Source: Candidatus Berkelbacteria bacterium (GTDB lineage Bacteria; Patescibacteriota; UBA1384; CAILIB01). Taken from it: 5,808 bases of DNA. Position 1 is the stretch's first letter. Every line of letters begins with the position of its first letter. The position numbers were made by a program, and so were the translations under genes. The notes under the pieces were generated by a model that was given only the letters and a program-made list of their open reading frames with translations, ran no database searches and was not told where the DNA came from. Shown here piece by piece: positions 1 through 5,309 of this stretch. The stretch covers positions 1 through 5,808 of the forward strand of contig JAGVEG010000107.1 of assembly GCA_020058355.1 (NCBI GenBank), read 5' to 3'.

Positions 1-33
1 CAACATTTGACGCTTCTTTTCCTCATCTTTCAT
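1..33 (-). CDS. Possible N-terminus of a further gene, cut by the window edge
   Basis: Downstream of the permease, an ATG at 33-31 opens a frame that stays open to the window edge and reads MKDEEKKRQML. The charged, lysine/glutamate-rich start is plausible for a real protein, and the position about 40 bases after the permease stop would suit another member of the same unit. No convincing Shine-Dalgarno site precedes it, and a second ATG at 26-24 opens a different frame (MRKRSVK). Eleven codons are too few to assign a function, so this is only a possibility. Confidence 0.25.
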   Translation of the reverse strand, partial: MKDEEKKRQML

Positions 34-39
34 CTTATT

Positions 40-66
40 AGAGCTTACTTCACACAGTAAAGCTCT
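40..66. other. Imperfect hairpin after the permease gene
   Basis: AGAGCTT (40-46) is complementary to AAGCTCT (60-66). With one bulged base the stem extends by two more pairs (47-48 with 57-58), leaving an 8-base loop. It begins 8 bases beyond the permease stop codon. Neither strand has a T-run after the stem, so it is not a standard intrinsic terminator. It may protect or process the 3' end of the transporter mRNA, or have no function. Confidence 0.3.
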
Positions 67-73
67 TCAACAT

Positions 74-1375
74 TTATTCGTAGCGCAGGGCCTCAATTGG
101 GTCCTTCTTTGCTGCACGAATTGCAGGAAGGGTACCTGCTAAGAAGGCGATGACCATAATACCGAGTGCAATCATGAGCTGACTTCCCAGTGGGAATACG
201 AGAAGGGTTAACCCATCAATACCCTCAAGGAAGGTCTTTTCAGCAACACGATTCGCTAGCTCTCCAGCACCACGGGCAAGGAGAATTCCGATGAGACTTC
301 CCCAGAAACCAAGAAGCACTGCTTCAATACTGAACAATGTGAAGATGGTGCGACCACCAAGTCCCAGGGCCTTCATAAGACCAATCTCCTTGGTTCGCTC
401 CTGTACACTCATCAACAAGGTATTGATAATACCAAGCCCCGCCGCCAAGAGTGCAATGATACCGAAGCCATTAAGCACCAAAGTAACCGCATTTACCACC
501 GTAAAGATTGTTTCTGACTGCTTCTTAATTGTGTTGGCGGTATAGCCGTCATTCTTAAGCTCAGCAATCAAGCTATCAATCTTAGCATCACTTAAATCCT
601 TATCGAACTCTGCAAAGAAGCCGCCATACTGCTGAATCGTAGCAATCGGTAGCCCCTGCTGCTGAAAGGTTAGCAACTGGTCATACGCAGGACGACTCAA
701 GAAGGTAACTGAGGAACCAATCAAGCTCTTCTCCTGAATACCAACGACAGACGCGGTCAAAAGCTGGGTCTCACCCTTGGCATTTGTTACCTGCACTACC
801 ACTTCTTGCCCTACCAACTGGTCTGGAGAATCTAGTTTAAAGGCTTCAACATACGACTTTGGCAGCGTGATCTCTGGGCGTACACTTGCCTTCTCCACAC
901 GACGGCCTGCAATCAGGTCGATATTCAACTCACCTGCCCGACTAACATTGGTAGTGTACTTATCAGAAGTACCAAGCTGTACGTAATCAACCACCAGATT
1001 GGTAATTGGTCGCACATCAACAAGGTCTTTCCGTGACTGTAGTTTCGTAAGATCCTTCTGACCCATGAGAATAGAACCTCCCGGGCCATTTCCTGCTGTC
1101 TGCTGAGAAGTACGCTTACGCTCCGGGTCATACTTAGCTGGAAGATCGCTGGAACGATCTTCTGCAGCGGTATCCCGCGCCGTAATAATAAATGAATTCT
1201 CCGCACCAAGATTTCCCAGCTGGCGCTCAAGGTAGCTACGGATACCATCACCGGTAGCATTCGTCAGGCTCAGGGTAAATGCACCGATCACAATAGCAAC
1301 AATCGTCAGAAAGCTACGCGACTTATTACGCAGCATGTTGCTGCTGGAGGTTTGAATAATATCAAGGACTTTCAT
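74..1375 (-). CDS. ABC transporter permease, MacB/FtsX type
   Basis: This is the membrane subunit of a MacB/LolC-type ABC transporter, 433 residues. It shows the family layout. A transmembrane helix lies at about residues 21-40 after a basic N-terminus (RNKSR). A large extracytoplasmic MacB-type core domain spans roughly residues 41-290. Three C-terminal helices of the FtsX domain lie near 291-320, 343-368 and 396-416. The cytoplasmic stretch QERTKEIGLMKALG (326-339) is the coupling region, and the ending DPIEALRYE is typical of MacB permeases. A hydrophilic, Gly/Pro/Ser-rich insert sits at about 66-102. The partner ATPase ends 9 bases upstream; those bases hold no Shine-Dalgarno site, so translation may depend on coupling. 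Such pairs export peptides, drugs or lipids, or exert force across the envelope; the substrate cannot be told here. No membrane-fusion adaptor gene is visible nearby. Confidence 0.93.
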   Translation of the reverse strand: MKVLDIIQTSSSNMLRNKSRSFLTIVAIVIGAFTLSLTNATGDGIRSYLERQLGNLGAENSFIITARDTAAEDRSSDLPAKYDPERKRTSQQTAGNGPGGSILMGQKDLTKLQSRKDLVDVRPITNLVVDYVQLGTSDKYTTNVSRAGELNIDLIAGRRVEKASVRPEITLPKSYVEAFKLDSPDQLVGQEVVVQVTNAKGETQLLTASVVGIQEKSLIGSSVTFLSRPAYDQLLTFQQQGLPIATIQQYGGFFAEFDKDLSDAKIDSLIAELKNDGYTANTIKKQSETIFTVVNAVTLVLNGFGIIALLAAGLGIINTLLMSVQERTKEIGLMKALGLGGRTIFTLFSIEAVLLGFWGSLIGILLARGAGELANRVAEKTFLEGIDGLTLLVFPLGSQLMIALGIMVIAFLAGTLPAIRAAKKDPIEALRYE

Positions 1376-1384
1376 AGCAGGCAG

Positions 1385-2071
1385 TTAGGCAGCAACAATT
1401 TTACCATCCCGAATCTGAATCTGGCGACCACAGCGGGCAGCAAGCTCAGGATCGTGAGTAACAATAATCAGCGTGGCGTGGTGCTGTTTGTTAATCTCAA
1501 AGAGCAAATCAACAATCTTGTCACCTGTTGCAGTATCAAGGTTACCAGTGGGCTCATCGGCAAAAATAATCGCTGGGCGATTTACAATTGCCCGCGCAAT
1601 ACATACGCGCTGCTTCTGACCACCACTGAGGTCATTCGCCTTCTGATTCGCCTTATCGGTAAGCTCCACATCATGGAGGGCGGCCATAGCCCGCTTCAAG
1701 CGCTCTGCGCGTGGGACGCCAGCGATCTTCAAGGGTAGCATTACGTTATTCAGTACCGTGTCATCAGCATTCAGGAAGAACTGCTGGAACACAAAGCCAA
1801 AGGTCTTGTTCCGCAAAAGATCAAGCTCCTTGCCCTTGTATGACCCAGCTGACTTGCCATTAATCTTAATCTTCCCGAAGGTGGGCCGATCAAGCAATGC
1901 CAAAATATGCATCAGGGTGCTTTTCCCTGAGCCACTCTTACCAATAATCGCCACCGTCTCACCCTTATTCAGAGAGAAACTAATGTCCTGCAAAGCCGCA
2001 ACCGCCGTGTCCCCTTTACCATAAACACGCGCTACCGATTCTGCCGCAATCACCGCATGTGGTTCACTCAT
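1385..2071 (-). CDS. ABC transporter ATP-binding protein, LolD/MacB type
   Basis: This is the cytoplasmic ATPase subunit (228 residues) that powers the permease encoded just downstream. All nucleotide-binding motifs are intact: Walker A GKSGSGKST (44-52), Q-loop Gln at 96-97, signature LSGGQ (148-152), Walker B IIFADEP (168-174) with catalytic Glu173, D-loop NLD (177-179) and switch His206. The length and the ADEPTGNLD block match the LolD/MacB/FtsE-like subfamily, whose partners are FtsX-type permeases. ATG at 2071 is the natural start because it gives the usual short lead before the first strand. The 5' region is AU-rich (a run of six U directly before the ATG) and lacks a clear Shine-Dalgarno site. 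A candidate promoter lies at 2098-2126. Assignment to the family is firm; the transported substrate is unknown. Confidence 0.95.
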   Translation of the reverse strand: MSEPHAVIAAESVARVYGKGDTAVAALQDISFSLNKGETVAIIGKSGSGKSTLMHILALLDRPTFGKIKINGKSAGSYKGKELDLLRNKTFGFVFQQFFLNADDTVLNNVMLPLKIAGVPRAERLKRAMAALHDVELTDKANQKANDLSGGQKQRVCIARAIVNRPAIIFADEPTGNLDTATGDKIVDLLFEINKQHHATLIIVTHDPELAARCGRQIQIRDGKIVAA

Positions 2072-2097
2072 AAAAAATAGCTACTCGTAACGGGATA

Positions 2098-2126
2098 AGT
2101 ATACGCTCATCTTGGCGAGTTGAGAA
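2098..2126 (-). promoter_or_regulatory. Candidate sigma70-type promoter for the ABC transporter genes
   Basis: On the minus strand, TTCTCA (2126-2121) and TATACT (2103-2098) are separated by 17 bases. The -10 box matches the consensus at five of six positions and the -35 box at four of six. Transcription would begin near 2091, giving a 5' UTR of about 20 bases before the ATPase start. The site lies between the preceding terminator and the first transporter gene, where a promoter is needed. Confidence 0.5.
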
Positions 2127-2140
2127 TGAACCTGTTTCAT

Positions 2141-2176
2141 AAAAAAAGATGGGGCCCAATGCTATGGATCCCCATC
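2141..2176 (-). terminator. Intrinsic terminator overlapping the end of the orphan gene
   Basis: The minus strand reads GATGGGG (2176-2170), a 15-base loop, CCCCATC (2154-2148), then seven T (2147-2141). The 7-pair stem can extend inward by two G-C pairs. The stem begins inside the last codons of the 104-residue gene and the loop contains its TAG stop (2164-2162), so translation and terminator folding may interfere. It separates that gene from the ABC transporter promoter. Confidence 0.82.
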
Positions 2177-2476
2177 ATTAAAGGTGATTCTCTCATCTCT
2201 TTTAGTACTCTTTATCCAGTCTTGTCTGATTCCTTCCCTAATACTTTGCGGCACGCGCTCCCAGGCTCCCCGGTCTAATGCACCAATCACTGCGTCATAA
2301 AAGCTCTGTGGTGTATGTGTTTGTTTTCGGCAAAGCACAACATCACTAAGATTTAATTCACTGAGACTGGACCGTAGTGCGGCTGCCTTCTTTTCCTTAC
2401 TCAACCCAGCTAAAGCAATCCTAATAACACTCACCAAGGCTTTACTAGCCGGTATCGCAACCGCTCTTCTTCCCAT
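2162..2476 (-). CDS. Orphan 104-residue basic protein, function unknown
   Basis: I do not recognise this protein. It starts MGRRAVAIPASKAL, is rich in Arg and Lys, and shows no signal peptide, strong membrane segment, Cys cluster or known catalytic motif. A mainly helical cytoplasmic protein is likely. The ATG at 2476 is the only possible start: the frame is closed upstream by a TGA near 2503 with no other start codon between, and an AGAGGAG Shine-Dalgarno site sits 9 bases before it. It has no obvious promoter of its own after the terminator at 2510-2534, so it is probably expressed by read-through from the promoter at 2639-2667. Composition differs from its neighbours: about 46% GC by hand count over 2161-2460, against about 55% in a sample of the helicase gene. 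Arginine is often AGA/AGG, unlike the CGN-dominated neighbours. Together these suggest an accessory or recently acquired gene. A non-coding interpretation remains possible. Confidence 0.6.
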   Translation of the reverse strand: MGRRAVAIPASKALVSVIRIALAGLSKEKKAAALRSSLSELNLSDVVLCRKQTHTPQSFYDAVIGALDRGAWERVPQSIREGIRQDWIKSTKRDERITFNDGDP

Positions 2477-2485
2477 TCCATTCCA

Positions 2486-2492
2486 CTCCTCT
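2486..2492 (-). promoter_or_regulatory. Shine-Dalgarno site of the orphan gene
   Basis: AGAGGAG on the minus strand lies 9 bases upstream of the ATG at 2476 and selects that start. Another ATG at 2481-2479 is only 4 bases away and would give a 16-codon frame, so it is the less likely start. Confidence 0.62.
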
Positions 2493-2509
2493 TTTGTATT
2501 CCCTCACCC

Positions 2510-2534
2510 AAAAAACAGACCGCGTGCGGTCTGT
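2510..2534 (-). terminator. Intrinsic terminator inside the leader of the orphan gene
   Basis: On the minus strand ACAGACCGC (2534-2526) pairs with GCGGTCTGT (2523-2515), and a run of six T (2515-2510) follows. With a realistic 4-base loop the stem has 8 perfect pairs. It lies between the leader promoter and the orphan gene, so it would stop either the short leader RNA or read-through from rlpA. Its left arm can pair instead with an upstream copy at 2577-2568, as described for the leader. Confidence 0.82.
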
Positions 2535-2554
2535 CTTGGTGCGCTTGGTTCTTC

Positions 2555-2632
2555 CTAGCAAGCAAACGACAGACCGCTGTGCGTGGTCTTCTGCTTTGAG
2601 CCACAAAGAGTAACAAGCGCTTGTGAAGGCAT
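2555..2632 (-). CDS. Possible leaderless 25-codon leader peptide
   Basis: An ATG at 2632-2630 falls exactly at the predicted transcription start, 7 bases after the -10 box, so it would be translated without a 5' UTR. The frame encodes 25 residues, beginning MPSQALVTLCGSKQK and continuing TTHSG, and stops at TAG 2557-2555. It covers segments A and B of the leader and ends between B and C, where a translating ribosome would influence the choice between antiterminator and terminator. No long run of one amino acid is present; KQKTTH near codons 13-18 would be the region over segment A. There is no Shine-Dalgarno site, and the frame may be coincidental. Confidence 0.3.
   Translation of the reverse strand: MPSQALVTLCGSKQKTTHSGLSFAC
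2613..2624. promoter_or_regulatory. 12-base perfect palindrome just downstream of the leader promoter
   Basis: ACAAGCGCTTGT is its own reverse complement and covers about +9 to +20 of the predicted leader transcript. The AAGCGCTT core resembles LacI/GalR-family operators, and the position would suit a repressor roadblock. Half of it also takes part in the possible closing stem of the leader RNA, so the symmetry could serve RNA folding instead. Confidence 0.35.
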
Positions 2633-2638
2633 GCTAAG

Positions 2639-2667
2639 ATTCTAGCGCGGTCCCCGCCCTTCGTCAA
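2639..2667 (-). promoter_or_regulatory. Strong sigma70-type promoter for the leader RNA and orphan gene
   Basis: The minus strand has TTGACG (2667-2662), a 17-base spacer, and TAGAAT (2644-2639). Each hexamer matches the consensus at five of six positions and the spacing is optimal. Transcription should start near 2632. The -35 box begins at the very next base after the rlpA stop codon (2670-2668), showing how tightly the two units are packed. Confidence 0.8.
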
Positions 2668-3375
2668 CTAGAGCACTTCAACCGTTACCACGCTCAGTAC
2701 CCCTGTTCCTAGTGTTGCGAGCTTTTCAAAGGCAGGACGAGCAAGGTCAACCGCGCGATCAGCATGAAACGGACCGCGATCATTCACGCGAACAGTAACA
2801 CTGGCTCCGGTAGAGGTTCGCGTAACGCGAATCAGCGTTCCCTTCGGTAAGGTACGGTGGGCAGTGCCATAGATCCCATTTGCCTGGTCCTCAGCGCTCG
2901 TAGCAATACCCTCATACCATGACGCCTTTCCGGTAAGCATGTGTGTTCCTGGCTCATCTAGTACCGGTACCGGCGTAGCCGTGGGCTTGGGCGTAGGTTT
3001 TGGAGGTAGTGTTGGTGTTGGCTTGGCTGTTGGCTTCGGGGTAGGTTTCGGCGTTGGCTTTACCGTTGGTTTTGGCGTCGGCTTTGGGGTGGGTGTTGCT
3101 GTAGGGGTTGGGGTTGGCGATGGCACCACATTCGCAATCGAGGTGGTAACAATAACTACTTCGTGTGTTGGTGAAGCAACAATCGGCTGCACGATAGCAA
3201 GTGCAGGGACTGGAGTTACCACTGGAGTCGTAACAGCCAACGGAGTGGCGTCATTATGTTTATTTGTATCAACAGAATCATCTCCACCTTTTTGTGCAAT
3301 CACAGCAGTAGTCACCAAGGCAGAAGCTAGGAGTAATCCGAAACCACGGCGAAGCAGCCAGTATCGTCTATGCAT
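2668..3375 (-). CDS. rlpA: RlpA-like double-psi beta-barrel cell-wall protein
   Basis: This 235-residue exported protein ends in an RlpA-type double-psi beta-barrel (about 146-235). The diagnostic motifs are GKASWYEG (149-156), AHRTLPKGT (172-180) and VNDRGPF (197-203), followed by AVDLARPAF. His173 and Asp199 correspond to the residues implicated in lytic transglycosylase activity of Pseudomonas RlpA, so cleavage of peptidoglycan glycan strands is the likely role. The N-terminus is a basic stretch (MHRRYWLLRR) followed by a hydrophobic segment to about residue 27, either a signal peptide or an anchor. There is no lipobox and no cysteine anywhere, unlike lipoprotein RlpA of E. coli, and no SPOR domain. 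A Pro/Thr/Lys linker (about 86-136) would let the domain reach through the wall. The gene starts 23 bases after the helicase stop; only a weak AGGGG lies before the ATG. The domain call is firm, the enzymatic activity inferred. Confidence 0.9.
   Translation of the reverse strand: MHRRYWLLRRGFGLLLASALVTTAVIAQKGGDDSVDTNKHNDATPLAVTTPVVTPVPALAIVQPIVASPTHEVVIVTTSIANVVPSPTPTPTATPTPKPTPKPTVKPTPKPTPKPTAKPTPTLPPKPTPKPTATPVPVLDEPGTHMLTGKASWYEGIATSAEDQANGIYGTAHRTLPKGTLIRVTRTSTGASVTVRVNDRGPFHADRAVDLARPAFEKLATLGTGVLSVVTVEVL
2968..3120 (-). repeat. Degenerate repeat encoding the Pro-Thr-Lys linker of RlpA
   Basis: The region encodes repeated PKPT and PTPT units (residues about 86-136), written in DNA as degenerate 6- and 12-base units of the ggyktnggy kind on the plus strand. 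Such tracts can gain or lose units by slippage and so vary linker length between strains. The plus (template) strand is strongly G-rich, and the same tract creates a long spurious Gly/Val/Phe reading frame on that strand. Confidence 0.8.
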
Positions 3376-3398
3376 GTACCCCTACACTACCGTGTTTT

Positions 3399-5309
3399 TT
3401 AAATCTGCTCAATCAAATCGTGAGGAATCTCGGCAATAAACCGTGATGGCGGGCTACTTTGCAGAAGTCCGTGTACCCGTCGTTCACCTGCATACAAGAG
3501 ATACAGTCGCTCCCGTGCCCGGGTCATACCCACATACGCAAGCCGGCGCTCTTCTTCAAGCTCACCAGCATCTTCAAGTGACCGGCTATGGGGAAATACC
3601 CCCTCCTCCATACCCACCAAGAACACCACCGGAAACTCAAGACCCTTTGCGGCATGCAGGCTCATCAGCGTTACAAAACCTCCCGCCATATCTACCGCCA
3701 GGGCGTCACCATCCTGCACCAGCGTAGCTTCTTCAAGAAAATCGGTTACCGTATCAAACCGATCAGCCGCACTAAGCAACTCCAAGACATTATCGTAACG
3801 CGCCTCCCCCTCAATGCTTCCATCTTGTAAGGCCAACAAATAGCCGGTCTTTTCTAGAATATTCCGCAGTAACTCAGCCGGTCGCATTGCAGGGAGACTC
3901 GAGCGGAATCCTTCCATCTGCTGGAAAAACCCATGAGTCTTTGCCGGAAGCCCTCCAAGACCAACACCGGGATTATCTGCAAAGGCCTGGAGGACCTGAG
4001 AGACCGTCTTCTGACCAATGCCCCGCGCTGGCACATTAATAACCCGCTCCAAGCTTACTAAGTCACGTGGGTTCTCAAGATATTTAAGATAGGCCATTGC
4101 GTCACGCACTTCTTTGCGATCCCAGAAACGGACGCCTCCCACAATGCGGTAGGCCTGCCCCGCCTTTACAAAGGATTCTTCCACCGCACGAGACTGAGCG
4201 TTAGTACGATACAGCACCACGCAATCTTGCGCCTGATATTTCCCAAGGCGAGCAAGTGCGCGCACCTCCCGCATAATGAAGTCGGCTTCGTCACGCTCGT
4301 TGATACACTCAACCACCGTGACCGGTGCCCCCTTAGCCCCATCGGTCCAGAGCTGCTTATCGCTGCGCTCAGTATTTCTGAGAATAACTGCCTGAGCGGC
4401 ATCAAGGATGGTTTGGGTTGAGCGGTAGTTCTGCTCAAGCTTAATCACCGTGGCATCAGGGTAATCCACGGAAAAATTAAGAATGGTACGGAAGTCTGCA
4501 CCGCGCCAGGAGTAAATCGACTGCCAGTCATCACCAATTACAAAGAGGTTGCGGGATCCTGCCGCTAATAACGTAATCAGTTTGTACTGAGGACGGTTCG
4601 TGTCCTGGTACTCATCAACCATGACGTATTTAAACTGCTCTTGGTACCACGCAAGCCGCTCAGGGTTCTGTTGAAGAAACTCAACACAAGCAAGCACCAG
4701 ATCGTCAAAGTCGAAGGCGTTAGCTTCTGCCATAATCTCCTCATAGCGCTGGTAGACCGCCAAGATATTTTGCTGCCAGGGCCCGGTTGCATAGCGCGCA
4801 TACTGAGCAGGTCGGAGCAGTTCATTCTTTGCGCCACTAATGTGGTTACGAATGGTATTGGGATTCCAGGTCTTACTATCGAGCTTCAGATCAGCCATTG
4901 CCCGCTTTACCGCAACCGCAGTATCACTTTCATCATAAATAACGAACCGGTCAGTCCGTTTGTTAAACGTTTGCTGAGCCAACTCACGCCGCAATAACCG
5001 CACACAAATACGGTGAAACGTTCCCAGCCACGGAAATGTTGGGCCTGCCCCAATACCGTGGTCATCATAGCCAAGCAAGCGCGCCACACGCTCTCGCATT
5101 TCCCCTGCTGCTTTATTCGTAAAGGTGACACAGAGAATATTTGCACTACTTACTCCAGAGCGCTGGAGATACGCGTAGCGATGTGTCAGCGCCTTGGTCT
5201 TACCACTCCCCGCACCTGCCAAAATAAGCACTGGCCCAGCGACCGTTTCAACGGCTAGGCGCTGCTCGTTGTTGAGTCCCTCCAACAGTAATTCTGCCCT
5301 CGTGCTCAC
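3399..5309 (-). CDS. pcrA: UvrD/PcrA/Rep-family superfamily 1A DNA helicase
   Basis: This 636-residue ATP-dependent 3'-5' DNA helicase is likely to act in excision repair, replication restart and removal of RecA or stalled complexes. The motifs appear in order: Q motif LNNEQ (12-16), Walker A AGAGSGKT (31-38), Ia VTFTNKAAGEM (61-71), Ib GTFHRICVRLL (96-106), Walker B VDEYQD (231-236), III GDDWQSIYSWRGA (259-271), IV LEQNYRST (291-298), V SLHAAKGLEFPVVFLVG (550-566) and VI RRLAYVGMTRARERL (588-602). The protein stops about 30 residues after motif VI at EIPHDLIEQI. It therefore lacks the roughly 80-100-residue C-terminal extension with a Tudor-like, RNA-polymerase-binding domain found in typical PcrA and UvrD. 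Motif III has DW where PcrA has AD. The GTG start at 5309 fits the family N-terminus and overlaps the TGA of the preceding small gene, so translation is probably coupled. Assignment within the UvrD/PcrA/Rep group is not certain. Confidence 0.96.
   Translation of the reverse strand: MSTRAELLLEGLNNEQRLAVETVAGPVLILAGAGSGKTKALTHRYAYLQRSGVSSANILCVTFTNKAAGEMRERVARLLGYDDHGIGAGPTFPWLGTFHRICVRLLRRELAQQTFNKRTDRFVIYDESDTAVAVKRAMADLKLDSKTWNPNTIRNHISGAKNELLRPAQYARYATGPWQQNILAVYQRYEEIMAEANAFDFDDLVLACVEFLQQNPERLAWYQEQFKYVMVDEYQDTNRPQYKLITLLAAGSRNLFVIGDDWQSIYSWRGADFRTILNFSVDYPDATVIKLEQNYRSTQTILDAAQAVILRNTERSDKQLWTDGAKGAPVTVVECINERDEADFIMREVRALARLGKYQAQDCVVLYRTNAQSRAVEESFVKAGQAYRIVGGVRFWDRKEVRDAMAYLKYLENPRDLVSLERVINVPARGIGQKTVSQVLQAFADNPGVGLGGLPAKTHGFFQQMEGFRSSLPAMRPAELLRNILEKTGYLLALQDGSIEGEARYDNVLELLSAADRFDTVTDFLEEATLVQDGDALAVDMAGGFVTLMSLHAAKGLEFPVVFLVGMEEGVFPHSRSLEDAGELEEERRLAYVGMTRARERLYLLYAGERRVHGLLQSSPPSRFIAEIPHDLIEQI

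Larger units (their letters stand above)
2510..2632 (-). ncRNA. Structured leader RNA, probable transcription attenuator or small RNA
   Basis: From the predicted +1 at 2632 to the U-run at 2510 the transcript is about 123 nt and dense in complementarity. Segment A (2589-2581) pairs with B (2577-2571) as AGACC/GGTCT plus two G-C pairs around a 2-base bulge. B (2577-2568) also pairs perfectly over 10 bases with C (2535-2526). C pairs with D (2523-2515) to form the terminator. A:B plus C:D and B:C are therefore mutually exclusive, the same topology as classical amino-acid operon attenuators. Further pairings are CTTTG/CAAAG (2608-2604 with 2598-2594) and GCGCTTG/CAAGCGC (2620-2614 with 2547-2541), which could close a multi-branched domain. 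I see no signature of TPP, FMN, cobalamin, SRP, 6S or tmRNA families. Whether it acts in cis on the orphan gene or is a free small RNA cannot be decided from sequence. Confidence 0.5.

Noticed and set aside
40..66. Intrinsic terminator of the ABC transporter unit
   Set aside because: The stem is reasonable but neither strand has a following T-run, so it is listed only as a hairpin.
925..1260. Alternative minus-strand 111-residue frame inside the permease gene
   Set aside because: It lies wholly within the well supported permease frame and shows no recognisable protein features.
2510..2632. SRP RNA, 6S RNA, tRNA or a known riboswitch in the leader
   Set aside because: The conserved SRP tip sequence, the tRNA T-loop, and the TPP, FMN and cobalamin core motifs were looked for and not found; the length alone does not justify such a call.
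2431..2667. Minus-strand 78-residue frame beginning at a TTG
   Set aside because: Its TTG start is the -35 box of the leader promoter, the frame runs through the terminator hairpin, and its end overlaps the better supported orphan gene.
2968..3120. CRISPR array or tandem non-coding repeat
   Set aside because: The repetition is short-period and codon-based within an open frame; there are no spaced identical repeats.
2939..3439. Plus-strand 166-residue frame rich in Gly, Val and Phe
   Set aside because: It is the low-complexity antisense shadow of the Pro/Thr linker and N-terminus of RlpA; it has no ribosome binding site or family resemblance.
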